This document shows, in pieces, positions 27,791-35,861 of a DNA stretch of 64,000 nt. Both the position numbers and the translations under genes were made by a program. The notes under the pieces were generated by a model, which made no database searches, had not been told where the DNA came from, and worked only from the letters and a program-made list of their open reading frames with translations. Origin of the DNA: Clostridium sp. OS1-26 (GTDB lineage Bacteria; Bacillota; Clostridia; Clostridiales; Clostridiaceae); contig NZ_CP133264.1 of the NCBI RefSeq assembly GCF_030915445.1, forward strand, positions 3,162,001-3,226,000, written 5' to 3'. Position 1 is the stretch's first letter. The number at the start of each line of letters is the position of its first letter.

Positions 27791-29047
27791 GTGTCACATA
27801 TTTCAAATAGAGAAGCCTATAAGAGGTTAGAGGAAAGAATCAATAGATTTCCACAGGGAGCACCGCCATCAAAAACATTATATAAGATATTAAGTATGCT
27901 CTTTACTGAAAGGGAAGCTGAACTTGTAGCAATGCTGCCTATTAAACCTTTTACAGTTAAAACTGCAAGTCGCATTTGGAAAATGGATGAAGTTCAAGCT
28001 GAAAACATTCTCCAAGAGCTTGCTTCAAGAGCTATACTTTTGGATGTTGATTATGATGGGAAGAAGGAGTACTGTCTTCCACCTCCTATGATTGGTTTTT
28101 TTGAGTTTTCTCTCATGAGAACTAGAGGTGATATTGATCAGAAGACTTTATCTGAACTTTATTTTCAATATTTAAATGTAGAAGAGGACTTTATTAAAGA
28201 TTTATTTTTGGGTACTGAAACAAGGTTTGGAAAAGTTTTTGTACAGGAAGGTGTTCTTTCAAATCAAAATCAGCTGGAGATAATGGATTATGATAGAGCC
28301 AGTAATGTAATTAAAAATGCCAAATTTATAACTGCGAGTATGTGCTTTTGCAGACATAAGATGGAGCATTTAGGGAAAGCCTGCAGTGCTCCTATGGATG
28401 TTTGTTTAACCTTTGGAGATAGTGCATATACTTTAAGCAAACATGGGTATGGTAGAGCTATAGAAGCAGCTGAGGGCTTAGAAATATTGAATATGGCATA
28501 TGATTATAATTTAGTACAATGTGGTGAGAATGTTAGGGATGGATCAGTATTTCTTTGCAATTGCTGTGGCTGCTGTTGCGAAGGTATGCAGGCAATTAAA
28601 CAATTTGGATATCTAAATCCTATTCAGACTACTGCGTTTCTCCCACAAGTTACGAAAGACAGTTGCATAGGCTGTGGTAAATGCTCAAAGGCATGTCCTA
28701 TAGATGCTATAAAGGTTGATCCTCAATCTAAAAAAGCCAAAGTTGATGAAAATATATGTCTCGGCTGTGGCATATGTGTTAGAAATTGCCACAAAAAAAG
28801 CATATATCTTAAGCATAGAGAAAAGGAGATAATAACTCCAGCTAATACAACCCACAGGATAGTGCTGCAGGCTATTGAAAAAGGTAAACTTCAAGAGCTC
28901 ATTTTTGATAATAAGGCATTATTTAGCCATAGAGCTATGGCAGCAGTTTTATCAGCTATTTTAAAGCTTCCACCTATTAAGCGAACTATGGCAAGCAAAC
29001 AGATGAAATCAGTATATTTAGATAAATTATTAAGTAAAAAATATTAG
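27791..29047 (+). CDS. 4Fe-4S dicluster protein with N-terminal winged-helix-like region
   Basis: A 418-residue soluble protein. Residues 1-110 resemble a winged helix (S-R-I-W-K-M-D-E-V-Q-A-E-N-I-L-Q-E-L). A cysteine-rich middle follows: C-F-C-R-H-K-M (about 186) and C-N-C-C-G-C-C-C (about 257-264). Two ferredoxin motifs come next: C-I-G-C-G-K-C-S-K-A-C-P (about 292-303) and C-L-G-C-G-I-C-V-R-N-C (about 323-333). Likely an electron-transfer or redox-sensing protein of anaerobes. GTG start with GAAAGG upstream. It lies 28 bp after the BlaR1-type gene and could belong to the same operon. Precise role unknown. Confidence 0.75.
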   Translation: MSHISNREAYKRLEERINRFPQGAPPSKTLYKILSMLFTEREAELVAMLPIKPFTVKTASRIWKMDEVQAENILQELASRAILLDVDYDGKKEYCLPPPMIGFFEFSLMRTRGDIDQKTLSELYFQYLNVEEDFIKDLFLGTETRFGKVFVQEGVLSNQNQLEIMDYDRASNVIKNAKFITASMCFCRHKMEHLGKACSAPMDVCLTFGDSAYTLSKHGYGRAIEAAEGLEILNMAYDYNLVQCGENVRDGSVFLCNCCGCCCEGMQAIKQFGYLNPIQTTAFLPQVTKDSCIGCGKCSKACPIDAIKVDPQSKKAKVDENICLGCGICVRNCHKKSIYLKHREKEIITPANTTHRIVLQAIEKGKLQELIFDNKALFSHRAMAAVLSAILKLPPIKRTMASKQMKSVYLDKLLSKKY

Positions 29048-29130
29048 AAATAAAATTTAAAACATACATTGAAATGAAGAAAAGGTAAATCGGGAAATTT
29101 AATATATAGAATAACCTTAGGAGGGATACA

Positions 29131-30300
29131 ATGCTAGCAATCATAAATGGCTGCCTAAAGACAATTTCAAAAGGAGTCATAGAAAATGGAACGATAGTTA
29201 TAGAAAACGGGAAAATTATTAAGTTAGGAAAGGATATCGATGTATCTAATTGTCATAAAATTATTGATGCTAATGGCAGGATTGTAACTCCAGGGATTAT
29301 TGATGCCCATTGTCATGCCGGATTGTTCGAGAGCGGAGTTGGCGCAGAGGGGAATGATATTAATGAAAGTACAAACCCTGTTACTCCTTGGTGCAGCGCA
29401 CGAGATGGTATTAATATGCAGGATAAAGCTTTTGAAGATTTTAGAAGGGCAGGAATTACTTCTGTTGGAATTGTTCCTGGCAGCGGAAATATTATTGGAG
29501 GAACAGGTCTCGCAGTGAAATGCATAGGAACCATTGTGGATGAAGCGATCATCAAGAATCCAATAGGCATGAAGGCTGCTCTAGGTGAAAATCCTAAAGG
29601 TCTTTATGGAAATAATAAAAAGCCGCCAGCAACACGAATGGGAAATGCGGCTATTTTTCGTGAAGCTCTCCAAAAGGCAAAGGACTATTTAGAAAAGAAA
29701 AGGGAAGCGGAGAATAAAAAAGAAAACATAAAGCAGGAAATGCAAAGTGAGGCATTACTGCCTGTTATCAAAAAAGAAATACCGCTTATCATTCACTGTC
29801 ATAGACAGGATGATATTGTTACTGCCGTTCGAATATGTAATGAATTTGATGTTAAATTTGTTTTAGAGCATGTAACGGATGGATACTTAATTACAGATTT
29901 TCTAAAGAAACAAAACACCCATTGCGCTGTGGGACCAACCATTCATTATGCTTCAAAAGTAGAAAACAGAGCTAGAGATTTTAAAACCCCTATCTATTTT
30001 GAAAGAGAAGGAATTCCCTTTTCCTTTACAACAGATCACCCTGTAGTGGACGCTCGTAATGTTATATTAACAGCAGGTATTGCTGTTCAGTGGGGAATGA
30101 AGGAGGAAAATGCCTTAAGAGCTATAACCTTAAGTTCTGCAGAACATATTGGGATAGAGGATAGAGTAGGCGCACTAGAAGTAGGTAAGGATGCAGATAT
30201 AGTAATATGGTCAGATCATCCTCTTGAGTTTATATCTTTTGCAGATATAACACTAATAAATGGACAGGTTGTTTATGAGAGGAAGGTGAAAGCATGCTAG
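29131..30300 (+). CDS. Amidohydrolase family protein (imidazolonepropionase-like), copy 1
   Basis: A 389-residue metal-dependent hydrolase with the amidohydrolase layout: N- and C-terminal beta-sandwich (V-I-E-N-G-K-I-I; G-K-D-A-D-I-V-I-W) around a TIM barrel. Metal ligands: H60 and H62 in D-A-H-C-H, the H-C-H-R-Q-D-D stretch, E-H-V-T-D-G and T-T-D-H-P with the catalytic Asp. It has no carboxylated-Lys signature that I can place with confidence. AGGAGG precedes ATG. It overlaps the next, paralogous gene by 7 nt. The substrate could be a cyclic amide or dipeptide. Confidence 0.87.
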   Translation: MLAIINGCLKTISKGVIENGTIVIENGKIIKLGKDIDVSNCHKIIDANGRIVTPGIIDAHCHAGLFESGVGAEGNDINESTNPVTPWCSARDGINMQDKAFEDFRRAGITSVGIVPGSGNIIGGTGLAVKCIGTIVDEAIIKNPIGMKAALGENPKGLYGNNKKPPATRMGNAAIFREALQKAKDYLEKKREAENKKENIKQEMQSEALLPVIKKEIPLIIHCHRQDDIVTAVRICNEFDVKFVLEHVTDGYLITDFLKKQNTHCAVGPTIHYASKVENRARDFKTPIYFEREGIPFSFTTDHPVVDARNVILTAGIAVQWGMKEENALRAITLSSAEHIGIEDRVGALEVGKDADIVIWSDHPLEFISFADITLINGQVVYERKVKAC

Positions 30301-31463
30301 TGATAAAAGGAGCAAAAATTTATCCGGTAACGAAACCAGTGATTGAGAATGGCATGATTATCATTGGAGATGATGGGAAAATAGGAGAGATTGGAAAAGA
30401 ACTCTCCATTCCTGAAAATATTGAAGTCTTAGATTTAACAGGTAAAGTCATTATACCTGGACTTATAGATGCCCATTCTCATGTAGGAATTTGGGGAGAT
30501 GGAGAGGGCAAGCCAGGTTATGATGGTAACGAATCCATGAAACCAGTTGCTGGTGCAGTAAGGGCCTTTGATGCCACAAACCCAATGCAAAACAGCTTTG
30601 AAGGAGCAAGAGAAGGAGGAGTTACAACGGTTCAAATTCTTCCTGGATCAGCTAACCCCATTGGAGGACTCGCCTTTGCCTGCAAGACCTATGGTACTAT
30701 TATTGACGATATGGTAGTTAAGAATCCTACTGGATTAAAGGGCGCTACTGGTGAAAATCCTAAGAGGGTTCATGGACAATACAACAAACAATCTCCTGTT
30801 ACACGTATGGCTGTAGCTTCTATTATTAGAAATTACTTTAAGGATGCAAAAGAGTATGGAGCAAGCAAAGAAAAGGCTAAGGCGGAAGGAAAGCCCTTTA
30901 AAATGGACATGAATCTTGAACCTGGGATTATGGTGCTGAATCGTGAAATTCCTTTCAGAGTGCACGCTCATAGACAAGATGATATCGTTACGGTAATAAG
31001 AATATGTGAAGAATTGAATATAGATTTTAGCATAGAGCATTGTACTGAAGGGCATTTAATTGCAGAGTTTTTAGGTAAGAAAAAGATTACTGCTATGGTG
31101 GAGCCTGGTATTTTGCCCTCTACGAAAGTAGAAACAGCCAATAGTTCAGAAGAAAATGCAGCTATTCTCGCAAGGAATGGAGTAAAGGTATGTTTCGTCA
31201 CAGATCATCCTTTCCTTAACTGTCGCTACTTACTTCCATTTGCAGCAGTAGCCTATAAGAATGGTCTCCCCTTTGATGACACCCTTAAAGCTCTAACGAT
31301 TCATCCCGCTGAAGCCTTGGGTATTGAGAATAGAGTAGGTTCTTTAGAAATTGGTAAGGATGCAGACTTTGTAATCTTAGGCGGAGAACCTTTTACTTTA
31401 AAGGGAGCCGTTGAAGAAACCTATATTGAAGGTAGAAGGGTTTGGAAACGTGAAGTATTGTAA
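30294..31463 (+). CDS. Amidohydrolase family protein (imidazolonepropionase-like), copy 2
   Basis: A 389-residue protein of exactly the same length and motif order as the preceding gene: D-A-H-S-H (59-63), H-A-H-R-Q-D-D, E-H-C-T-E-G, V-T-D-H-P-F. The two differ at many positions, so the duplication is old. One difference is D-A-H-S-H against D-A-H-C-H. The ATG lies within the end of the first gene (7-nt overlap), with GGAAGG upstream, so translation is coupled and the products may act in one pathway or as a heteromer. Confidence 0.87.
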   Translation: MLVIKGAKIYPVTKPVIENGMIIIGDDGKIGEIGKELSIPENIEVLDLTGKVIIPGLIDAHSHVGIWGDGEGKPGYDGNESMKPVAGAVRAFDATNPMQNSFEGAREGGVTTVQILPGSANPIGGLAFACKTYGTIIDDMVVKNPTGLKGATGENPKRVHGQYNKQSPVTRMAVASIIRNYFKDAKEYGASKEKAKAEGKPFKMDMNLEPGIMVLNREIPFRVHAHRQDDIVTVIRICEELNIDFSIEHCTEGHLIAEFLGKKKITAMVEPGILPSTKVETANSSEENAAILARNGVKVCFVTDHPFLNCRYLLPFAAVAYKNGLPFDDTLKALTIHPAEALGIENRVGSLEIGKDADFVILGGEPFTLKGAVEETYIEGRRVWKREVL

Positions 31464-31498
31464 TGATACTATAAAAAAGAAGTTCAAAAGTATATTGA

Positions 31499-31660
31499 TT
31501 GCAAAAATAGAAAAATAAGGTATAATGAGACTGCTTATCTGGGCGACATTATTTAGGAGGGTACATTAAATATATTTATAATTAATAGTATAGTAGAAAA
31601 TAAAGTCACCAATATACTCGTTACGGAGAACCTCCAGATTATTGAGGTTCTCATTTATTT
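31499..31660 (+). ncRNA. Candidate small RNA with own promoter and terminator
   Basis: TTGCAA (31499-31504) and TATAAT (31521-31526), 16 bp apart, form a good promoter with no gene on the plus strand downstream. About 100 nt later the perfect 9-bp stem GAGAACCTC / GAGGTTCTC (31626-31652) is followed by ATTTATTTTTC, a terminator that also covers the end of the convergent TetR gene. No frame of useful length lies between. A 21-nt segment at 31613-31633 recurs at 34082-34102. Class unknown. Confidence 0.45.
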
Positions 31661-32295
31661 TTCTTGCGAAAAGCATCAAATAATAAATTTAAATTAAAAT
31701 GGATAAAATCCTGCTGATCAAGTGAATAATGATTTGTAAATGTTTTACCCGATAAAGAAAGCATGTGAAAAAATCCTGTTATTAAAAATTCAGCAGAATA
31801 GGTTGCCTTCATTGTATTAAGATCATTTCGGATACTTCCATCTGCTTTTCCTTCATCAATGACTTTTGCCACTTCTTGTGCGACTAATTCAGAGGCTTTA
31901 TTAAATTCTTCTCGCTTATTTGTATTTTCTTTATTAGATTTGATATAGCCAACATAATTCATTAAGTGGAAGGAGCTAGGGAAATCCTGATAGAATCGAT
32001 AATATGCGGAACCTAAAAGCTGAAGCTTTTCAAAACCAGTATTCTCTTTTTTACTTTCCTTCTGAATATAGCATAGAAGTCTTTTAAATCCCCTAATCAC
32101 CACTGCGAAATATAAATCTTCTTTATCAGCAAAATATTGGTAAACGGTCTTTCTAGTGAATTGGGCCTCTTTGGCTATTTCTTCCATCGAAGCTCCGTTA
32201 TAGCCCATTATAGTAAATATTTTTTCTGCAGCATTTATAATATCCTCTTCTCTTGCTTGTTTTTCTTTTTCTCTTCTAGTAATTGAGTTAACCAA
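31651..32295 (-). CDS. TetR/AcrR-family transcriptional regulator
   Basis: A 214-residue regulator with the N-terminal HTH A-E-K-I-F-T-I-M-G-Y-N-G-A-S-M-E-E-I-A and T-R-K-T-V-Y-Q-Y-F-A-D-K-E-D-L-Y. The C-terminal ligand-binding helices are full length. I chose TTG 32295 because GGAGGG is 7 nt upstream; the longer frame reads through the promoter. It is divergent from the flavoprotein gene, with a palindrome between them, so it probably represses both. Stop codon lies in a terminator hairpin arm. Confidence 0.9.
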   Translation of the reverse strand: MVNSITRREKEKQAREEDIINAAEKIFTIMGYNGASMEEIAKEAQFTRKTVYQYFADKEDLYFAVVIRGFKRLLCYIQKESKKENTGFEKLQLLGSAYYRFYQDFPSSFHLMNYVGYIKSNKENTNKREEFNKASELVAQEVAKVIDEGKADGSIRNDLNTMKATYSAEFLITGFFHMLSLSGKTFTNHYSLDQQDFIHFNLNLLFDAFRKKNK

Positions 32296-32311
32296 ATTTT
32301 TCCCTCCTAAC

Positions 32312-32360
32312 TTGACAATTATAGAGCACAAGGTGTATACTTTGGTTACATGGTGTAACC
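32312..32360 (+). promoter_or_regulatory. Promoter and TetR-type operator for the flavoprotein gene
   Basis: TTGACA (32312-32317) and TATACT (32336-32341) spaced by 18 bp, then the 17-bp palindrome GGTTACATGGTGTAACC (32344-32360) just downstream of the -10. An outer pair GTGTAT...ATACAC surrounds it. Position over the start of transcription between divergent tetR and the flavoprotein is typical of a repressor site. Confidence 0.7.
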
Positions 32361-32431
32361 TTAATACACGCTACGTATATTATGAGTTTATAATATTATG
32401 TTTTATATGTCAAGGAAGAGGAGATGAAGAT

Positions 32432-33154
32432 ATGAAAAAAGATATTAAGGTTGTTGGGGTGATAAGCAGTGCAAGATTTAACGGCAATACCGCTACACTT
32501 GTTAGGGAAGCACTTAAGGGTGCAGAGGAAGAAGGGGCATCAGTAACGGAAATTTTTCTTCCAAAATACAAGCTTGAATTTTGCACAGGATGTTTAACTT
32601 GTACAATGGAAGGGAAGTGTCCTATTCTTGATGGCTTTGAAGAGATTAGAAAACTTATTTATGAAGCAGATGGAATTATTTTGGGTTCTCCAACCTATGG
32701 TATGGAGTATAACGCAATTATGAAGTGCTTTTTTGAGCGACTTGGACCTTATACGTTGTATGCCTCTTTGCTTGGAGGAAAGTATGGCGCTGGAATATCT
32801 ACATCATACAACAGAAATGCAGTAAAAAAAGTGGCGAAGAGCCTTACTGGCATGTTTAAATTTGGAATATTCGAAAGGAGTTACGTCTCGGGATTTTTAG
32901 GAGTTTATACGATGGTTAAGGGAGTTGAAAAGAAAGTTTGTGAAAGCACTGATGATTTGAAGAAGGCTCATGCGCTGGGAAGAAAAATTACAAGAGATAT
33001 AAAAAGTAGCAATAAATATCCTTTCCAGAATTTAATTCTGAAATTGGTTACTGCACTTTATATAAAACCTATTTTTCAAAAGTATATTTTGCAGAATAAA
33101 GAAGAAAAAGAACGTGCTACGTATAACAGTCTTTTGCAAAGAGGTTTGATTTAA
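32432..33154 (+). CDS. NADPH-dependent FMN reductase-like flavodoxin-family protein
   Basis: A 240-residue protein with a flavodoxin fold: phosphate loop S-S-A-R-F-N-G-N-T-A-T-L (12-23), a Cys cluster C-T-G-C-L-T-C-T-M-E-G-K-C-P (about 51-64) and FMN-isoalloxazine loop G-S-P-T-Y-G-M-E-Y-N-A (about 85-95). The four-cysteine insertion is seen in clostridial iron-sulfur flavoproteins, so it may bind an Fe-S cluster as well as FMN. The C-terminal 70 residues are an added helical tail. GAGGAG precedes ATG 32432. First gene of a TetR-controlled cluster whose later genes have decayed. Confidence 0.85.
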   Translation: MKKDIKVVGVISSARFNGNTATLVREALKGAEEEGASVTEIFLPKYKLEFCTGCLTCTMEGKCPILDGFEEIRKLIYEADGIILGSPTYGMEYNAIMKCFFERLGPYTLYASLLGGKYGAGISTSYNRNAVKKVAKSLTGMFKFGIFERSYVSGFLGVYTMVKGVEKKVCESTDDLKKAHALGRKITRDIKSSNKYPFQNLILKLVTALYIKPIFQKYILQNKEEKERATYNSLLQRGLI

Positions 33155-33200
33155 GAAAACTTTTAATACAGAATAAAAGTTTGTCTGAGAGGTGGAATGC

Positions 33201-33513
33201 ATGAAAATAACTGATAACGTTTATGCTTTAGAGGCAACAAAAGAATATATGTGCGTATAGCAAAGATAAGAGGATTGGAGATATAAAGATTACCCCTACT
33301 CCAGGGCATACTCCGGGACATACTTGTATACTTTATAAGGATATCTTATTTGCAGGAGATTTGGTAGATTCAAGAAAAGGAAAATTGAGATCTTATCCCA
33401 ATATGAACTGGGATGAAGCTGTACTTATGGAATCTATCAAAAATATATCTCACTTTCCATTCAAATGGGTATGTCCGGCACATGGAATACCGGTGGTAGA
33501 AAGAGGTGACTAA
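33201..33513 (+). pseudogene. MBL-fold metallo-hydrolase, internally deleted
   Basis: The 5' end reads M-K-I-T-D-N-V-Y-A-L-E-A-T-K and then stops. In a shifted frame the 3' half resumes: I-T-P-T-P-G-H-T-P-G-H-T, I-L-F-A-G-D-L-V, and V-C-P-A-H-G-I-P to TAA 33511. The central block with the HxHxDH metal motif is absent, so the product cannot be active. The remaining motifs clearly identify a metallo-beta-lactamase fold hydrolase. Confidence 0.8.
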
Positions 33514-33775
33514 TGGGAAATGATGTAATATCTAATAAGTTTTCTATTAAGGAAAAAAATTTATCATTGGTATAAGTTTTATTTTAGGTATGAGGCAATT
33601 TGGAATGATGTTAGTTATGCTTTTTATGCAAAACTATCTTAATATTTATTTTTGCATGAGCACTACAAGGAAGCGGAGCAATTAATTCGGCAGCTCTATC
33701 ATGGACGGGAGATAATATTGGTAGTAATAAAATAAATATGTTTATTAATACTATAAAAATTAAATGGAGGGGTTA
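33514..33775 (+). pseudogene. Major facilitator superfamily transporter remnant
   Basis: Scattered frames give K-E-K-N then I-S-F-I-L-G-M-R-Q-F-G-M-M-L-V-M-L-F-M-Q-N-Y-L, the first helix of an MFS protein. A later piece gives A-L-Q-G-S-G-A-I-N-S-A-A-L-S-W-T-G-D-N-I-G, a motif of helix 4 in MFS efflux proteins. The remaining ten helices are gone and frames are broken. It begins by overlapping the stop of the MBL remnant (TAATGG). Confidence 0.65.
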
Positions 33776-33778
33776 GCT

Positions 33779-34012
33779 ATGAATAATGAGGGTACAGTTT
33801 TAATCACGGGTGCAACTAGTGGAATAGGATATGAACTTGCTCAAATATTCGCTTTTCATAAATATAATCTTATCTTAGTTTCAAGAAATACTGGAAAACT
33901 TACTGAATTGGCAGATAAATTAGCAAACGAATATAATATAAAAATTGATATAATTGGACAGGATTTGTCTCAGCAAGGGGCTACAAAAAAATTAGCTTTG
34001 GTAAAGGAGTAG
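33779..34012 (+). pseudogene. Truncated short-chain dehydrogenase/reductase (N-terminal part)
   Basis: 77 codons from ATG 33779 (GGAGGGG upstream): T-V-L-I-T-G-A-T-S-G-I-G-Y-E-L-A, the NAD(P)-binding TGxxxGIG motif, continuing to D-I-I-G-Q-D-L-S then a stop. A normal SDR has about 250 residues with a YxxxK active site; the rest is missing. It is the last of three decayed genes downstream of the flavoprotein. Confidence 0.8.
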
Positions 34013-34061
34013 GTGACAGTCACATGAGCATGAGTTATTGATAAGTTTTATTTAAAAAGTC

Positions 34062-34130
34062 CTAAGTAAAAAAGTCTACGTTATACTTGTTACGGTGAAC
34101 CTTATCATAAATGATGTAGACTTTACTTAG
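34062..34130. repeat. Long hairpin carrying a motif shared with 31613-31633
   Basis: Arms CTAAGTAAAAAAGTCTAC (34062-34079) and GTAGACTTTACTTAG (34116-34130) pair apart from three extra A residues. The loop holds a 21-nt segment (34082-34102) that matches 31613-31633 at 19 of 21 positions in the same orientation. It may terminate the minus-strand LytTR operon or be a repeat copy. Confidence 0.5.
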
Positions 34131-34157
34131 AACCATTGATATCTGATTTGGCTTGTT

Positions 34158-34415
34158 TTATTCACAATTTGTAATATACAAAGTATAAGCTCCACGTTCT
34201 CTATTAATTTTCACTATATATTTTGTTCCGTCTAGCATAAAAGTTATTGGTTTCATGGTACTTACAAATATGATTTTCTTTTGATTTTCATTTGCCCAAT
34301 TCTGAACCGTGTCTACAATTGTCTTTCCAGAAGGAATTGTAGTACAATCCTCCAGATCAATTACCCAAGATTTCGATGTTAGAAAATATTTTTTAAGCTT
34401 ATTCATTATTTTCAT
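34158..34415 (-). CDS. DUF4318 domain protein
   Basis: An 85-residue soluble protein, residues about 17-72 matching DUF4318 as I recall it: S-W-V-I-D-L-E-D-C-T-T-I-P-S, I-V-D-T-V-Q-N-W-A-N-E-N-Q and K-P-I-T-F-M-L-D-G-T-K-Y-I-V-K-I. The same pattern closes the upstream membrane protein, so the two probably bind each other or the same ligand. AAGGAG lies about 11 nt before ATG. Last gene of the LytTR operon. Function unknown. Confidence 0.75.
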   Translation of the reverse strand: MKIMNKLKKYFLTSKSWVIDLEDCTTIPSGKTIVDTVQNWANENQKKIIFVSTMKPITFMLDGTKYIVKINRERGAYTLYITNCE

Positions 34416-34430
34416 AGTAATTAGATCTCC

Positions 34431-35096
34431 TTAAGTGCTACTATTTTTTATTTTTGAAATCATATTATGGAATTCTAGTGTATACACTAGAATTCCCACT
34501 AGCGTATAGTATTGACCCAACTTTACCATATACTGAATATTGTTCATTTTTATTTTAGCTGGAATTCCATATTCCAGAATTTCAAGAGAAAGGTGATTTT
34601 TTTTACAATAATTACTGATTTCCTCCATAAACATATCTTCTGTCTTAGGTCTCGCTGGCAGATCTTCTACTAGCACCCGACTATAGTATTCTAACCCAGA
34701 ATTCAATTCATTAGCTATCTTCTTCATATACAGGTAATCCAGAAACCAAACTAATAGCAATGCTGCTCCGTTTGCCACAACTATATATCGAATAACCTGA
34801 GGAACCCAATGAGCACAAACCATAAAAATTATACTAAGCATACATATCCAGTAAATAGCAGCAGTGCCTGAGAGTAGATGGAATTCTTTTTTTCTAAGAG
34901 TGCTTCGATATACCATCCATTGGATAAACATACCCAGCAGACAATAAAAAGCGATGATTGGAATAAGGAAAGTCCCAACAACTTGCAGATGTTGCATATC
35001 CCGAAGGATTAGCAAATCAATAAGCATACTCATAAATAGTATCAGTGCTAGGAAAAGTCCTTTCACTGTAATTTCTCTTCTATCTTCCTTTGTCAT
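34431..35096 (-). CDS. Four-helix membrane protein with C-terminal DUF4318-like domain, LytTR partner
   Basis: A 221-residue protein with membrane helices at about 11-31, 40-62, 78-96 and 101-122. The cytoplasmic tail 149-193 (P-K-T-E-D-M-F-M-E-E-I-S-N-Y-C-K-K-N, I-P-A-K-I-K-M-N-N-I-Q-Y-M-V-K-L) aligns by eye with the DUF4318 protein encoded next. Its ATG overlaps the stop of the LytTR gene (ATGA), so production is coupled. By analogy with LytTR regulatory systems such as HdrRM and BrsRM, it may inhibit the regulator at the membrane. That role is inferred. Confidence 0.78.
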   Translation of the reverse strand: MTKEDRREITVKGLFLALILFMSMLIDLLILRDMQHLQVVGTFLIPIIAFYCLLGMFIQWMVYRSTLRKKEFHLLSGTAAIYWICMLSIIFMVCAHWVPQVIRYIVVANGAALLLVWFLDYLYMKKIANELNSGLEYYSRVLVEDLPARPKTEDMFMEEISNYCKKNHLSLEILEYGIPAKIKMNNIQYMVKLGQYYTLVGILVYTLEFHNMISKIKNSST

Positions 35097-35545
35097 GAAT
35101 TTCTACCTCCAATCTTTGTTCTGAGAAGTCGGAGATATTTTCTGGAAATATACGTCTCCTCACCGTTATAAAATGTTGCTTTCATCAGCCCGTTTGCCAG
35201 AGGGCTGTAATATTCTACCTGTTTCAGATTCATTATGACTGATTTGGAAACCCGGACAAATTGCTCCGGAAGCATTTTTTCAAGTTCATAAAGCCGCTTT
35301 TTAGCTTCATATACCTTGCTGCCAGTGTGCACGAACAATATCTCCTGAATAGTTTCAATATATAAAATGTGTTCACAAGAAATAAAATATCTCTGTTCTC
35401 CAATAAAACAAGGAACCGTTATAGTCTGATAAATACCTTTTTCAATTATTTCCTGTAATTTCATAATTCCAGGATGGTTTTGACAAATCTTTAAGACTGC
35501 ACATTCCTCTTCTGGAGAATTTACATACCGGATTTCTACGTTCAT
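35093..35545 (-). CDS. LytTR-domain transcriptional regulator
   Basis: A 150-residue protein whose residues about 45-150 form a LytTR DNA-binding domain: Y-F-I-S-C-E-H-I-L-Y-I-E-T, E-A-K-K-R-L-Y-E-L-E-K-M-L-P-E-Q-F-V-R-V-S-K-S and I-S-R-K-Y-L-R-L-L-R-T. There is no receiver domain, so the signal must come from a partner, most likely the membrane protein encoded by the overlapping next gene. ATG 35545 is 9 nt after GGAGG; the ATG/GTG codons upstream overlap that site. Confidence 0.88.
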   Translation of the reverse strand: MNVEIRYVNSPEEECAVLKICQNHPGIMKLQEIIEKGIYQTITVPCFIGEQRYFISCEHILYIETIQEILFVHTGSKVYEAKKRLYELEKMLPEQFVRVSKSVIMNLKQVEYYSPLANGLMKATFYNGEETYISRKYLRLLRTKIGGRNS

Positions 35546-35861
35546 GGGCATCATCCTCCTTTTCTATATAATACCTGTATTTCCATAGAATATCTACACT
35601 TTGCAGGTTAGTGGTCTGAAATCCTAGGTAAGTGGACGAAGGTATGATTTTTAGTCAAATCTAAAGTATTCAACTAAAATTATTTTGAAAAATTGCATAT
35701 AGCAATTCTTTTAAGTATATTTTACTTAAAAAGAGATTTAAAATATGAAAAAAATGTTTGTATAGTAATTAAAATTACTATTAGCAGTTAATTTGGTCAA
35801 TATAATGACTTAATAACTTTTAAATGATAAAATACATTACATATAGCAGGAGGGTTGAGAT
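35546..35861. promoter_or_regulatory. Divergent intergenic region with a palindrome before the Lrp gene
   Basis: About 315 bp, very AT-rich, separating the LytTR and Lrp genes. It contains a 20-bp dyad ATAGTAATT / AATTACTAT (35762-35781) about 80 bp upstream of the Lrp start, a candidate Lrp-type binding site. No gene is visible. Confidence 0.45.

Noticed and set aside
29300..29518. A plus-strand frame of 72 codons
   Set aside because: Out-of-frame shadow within the first amidohydrolase gene.
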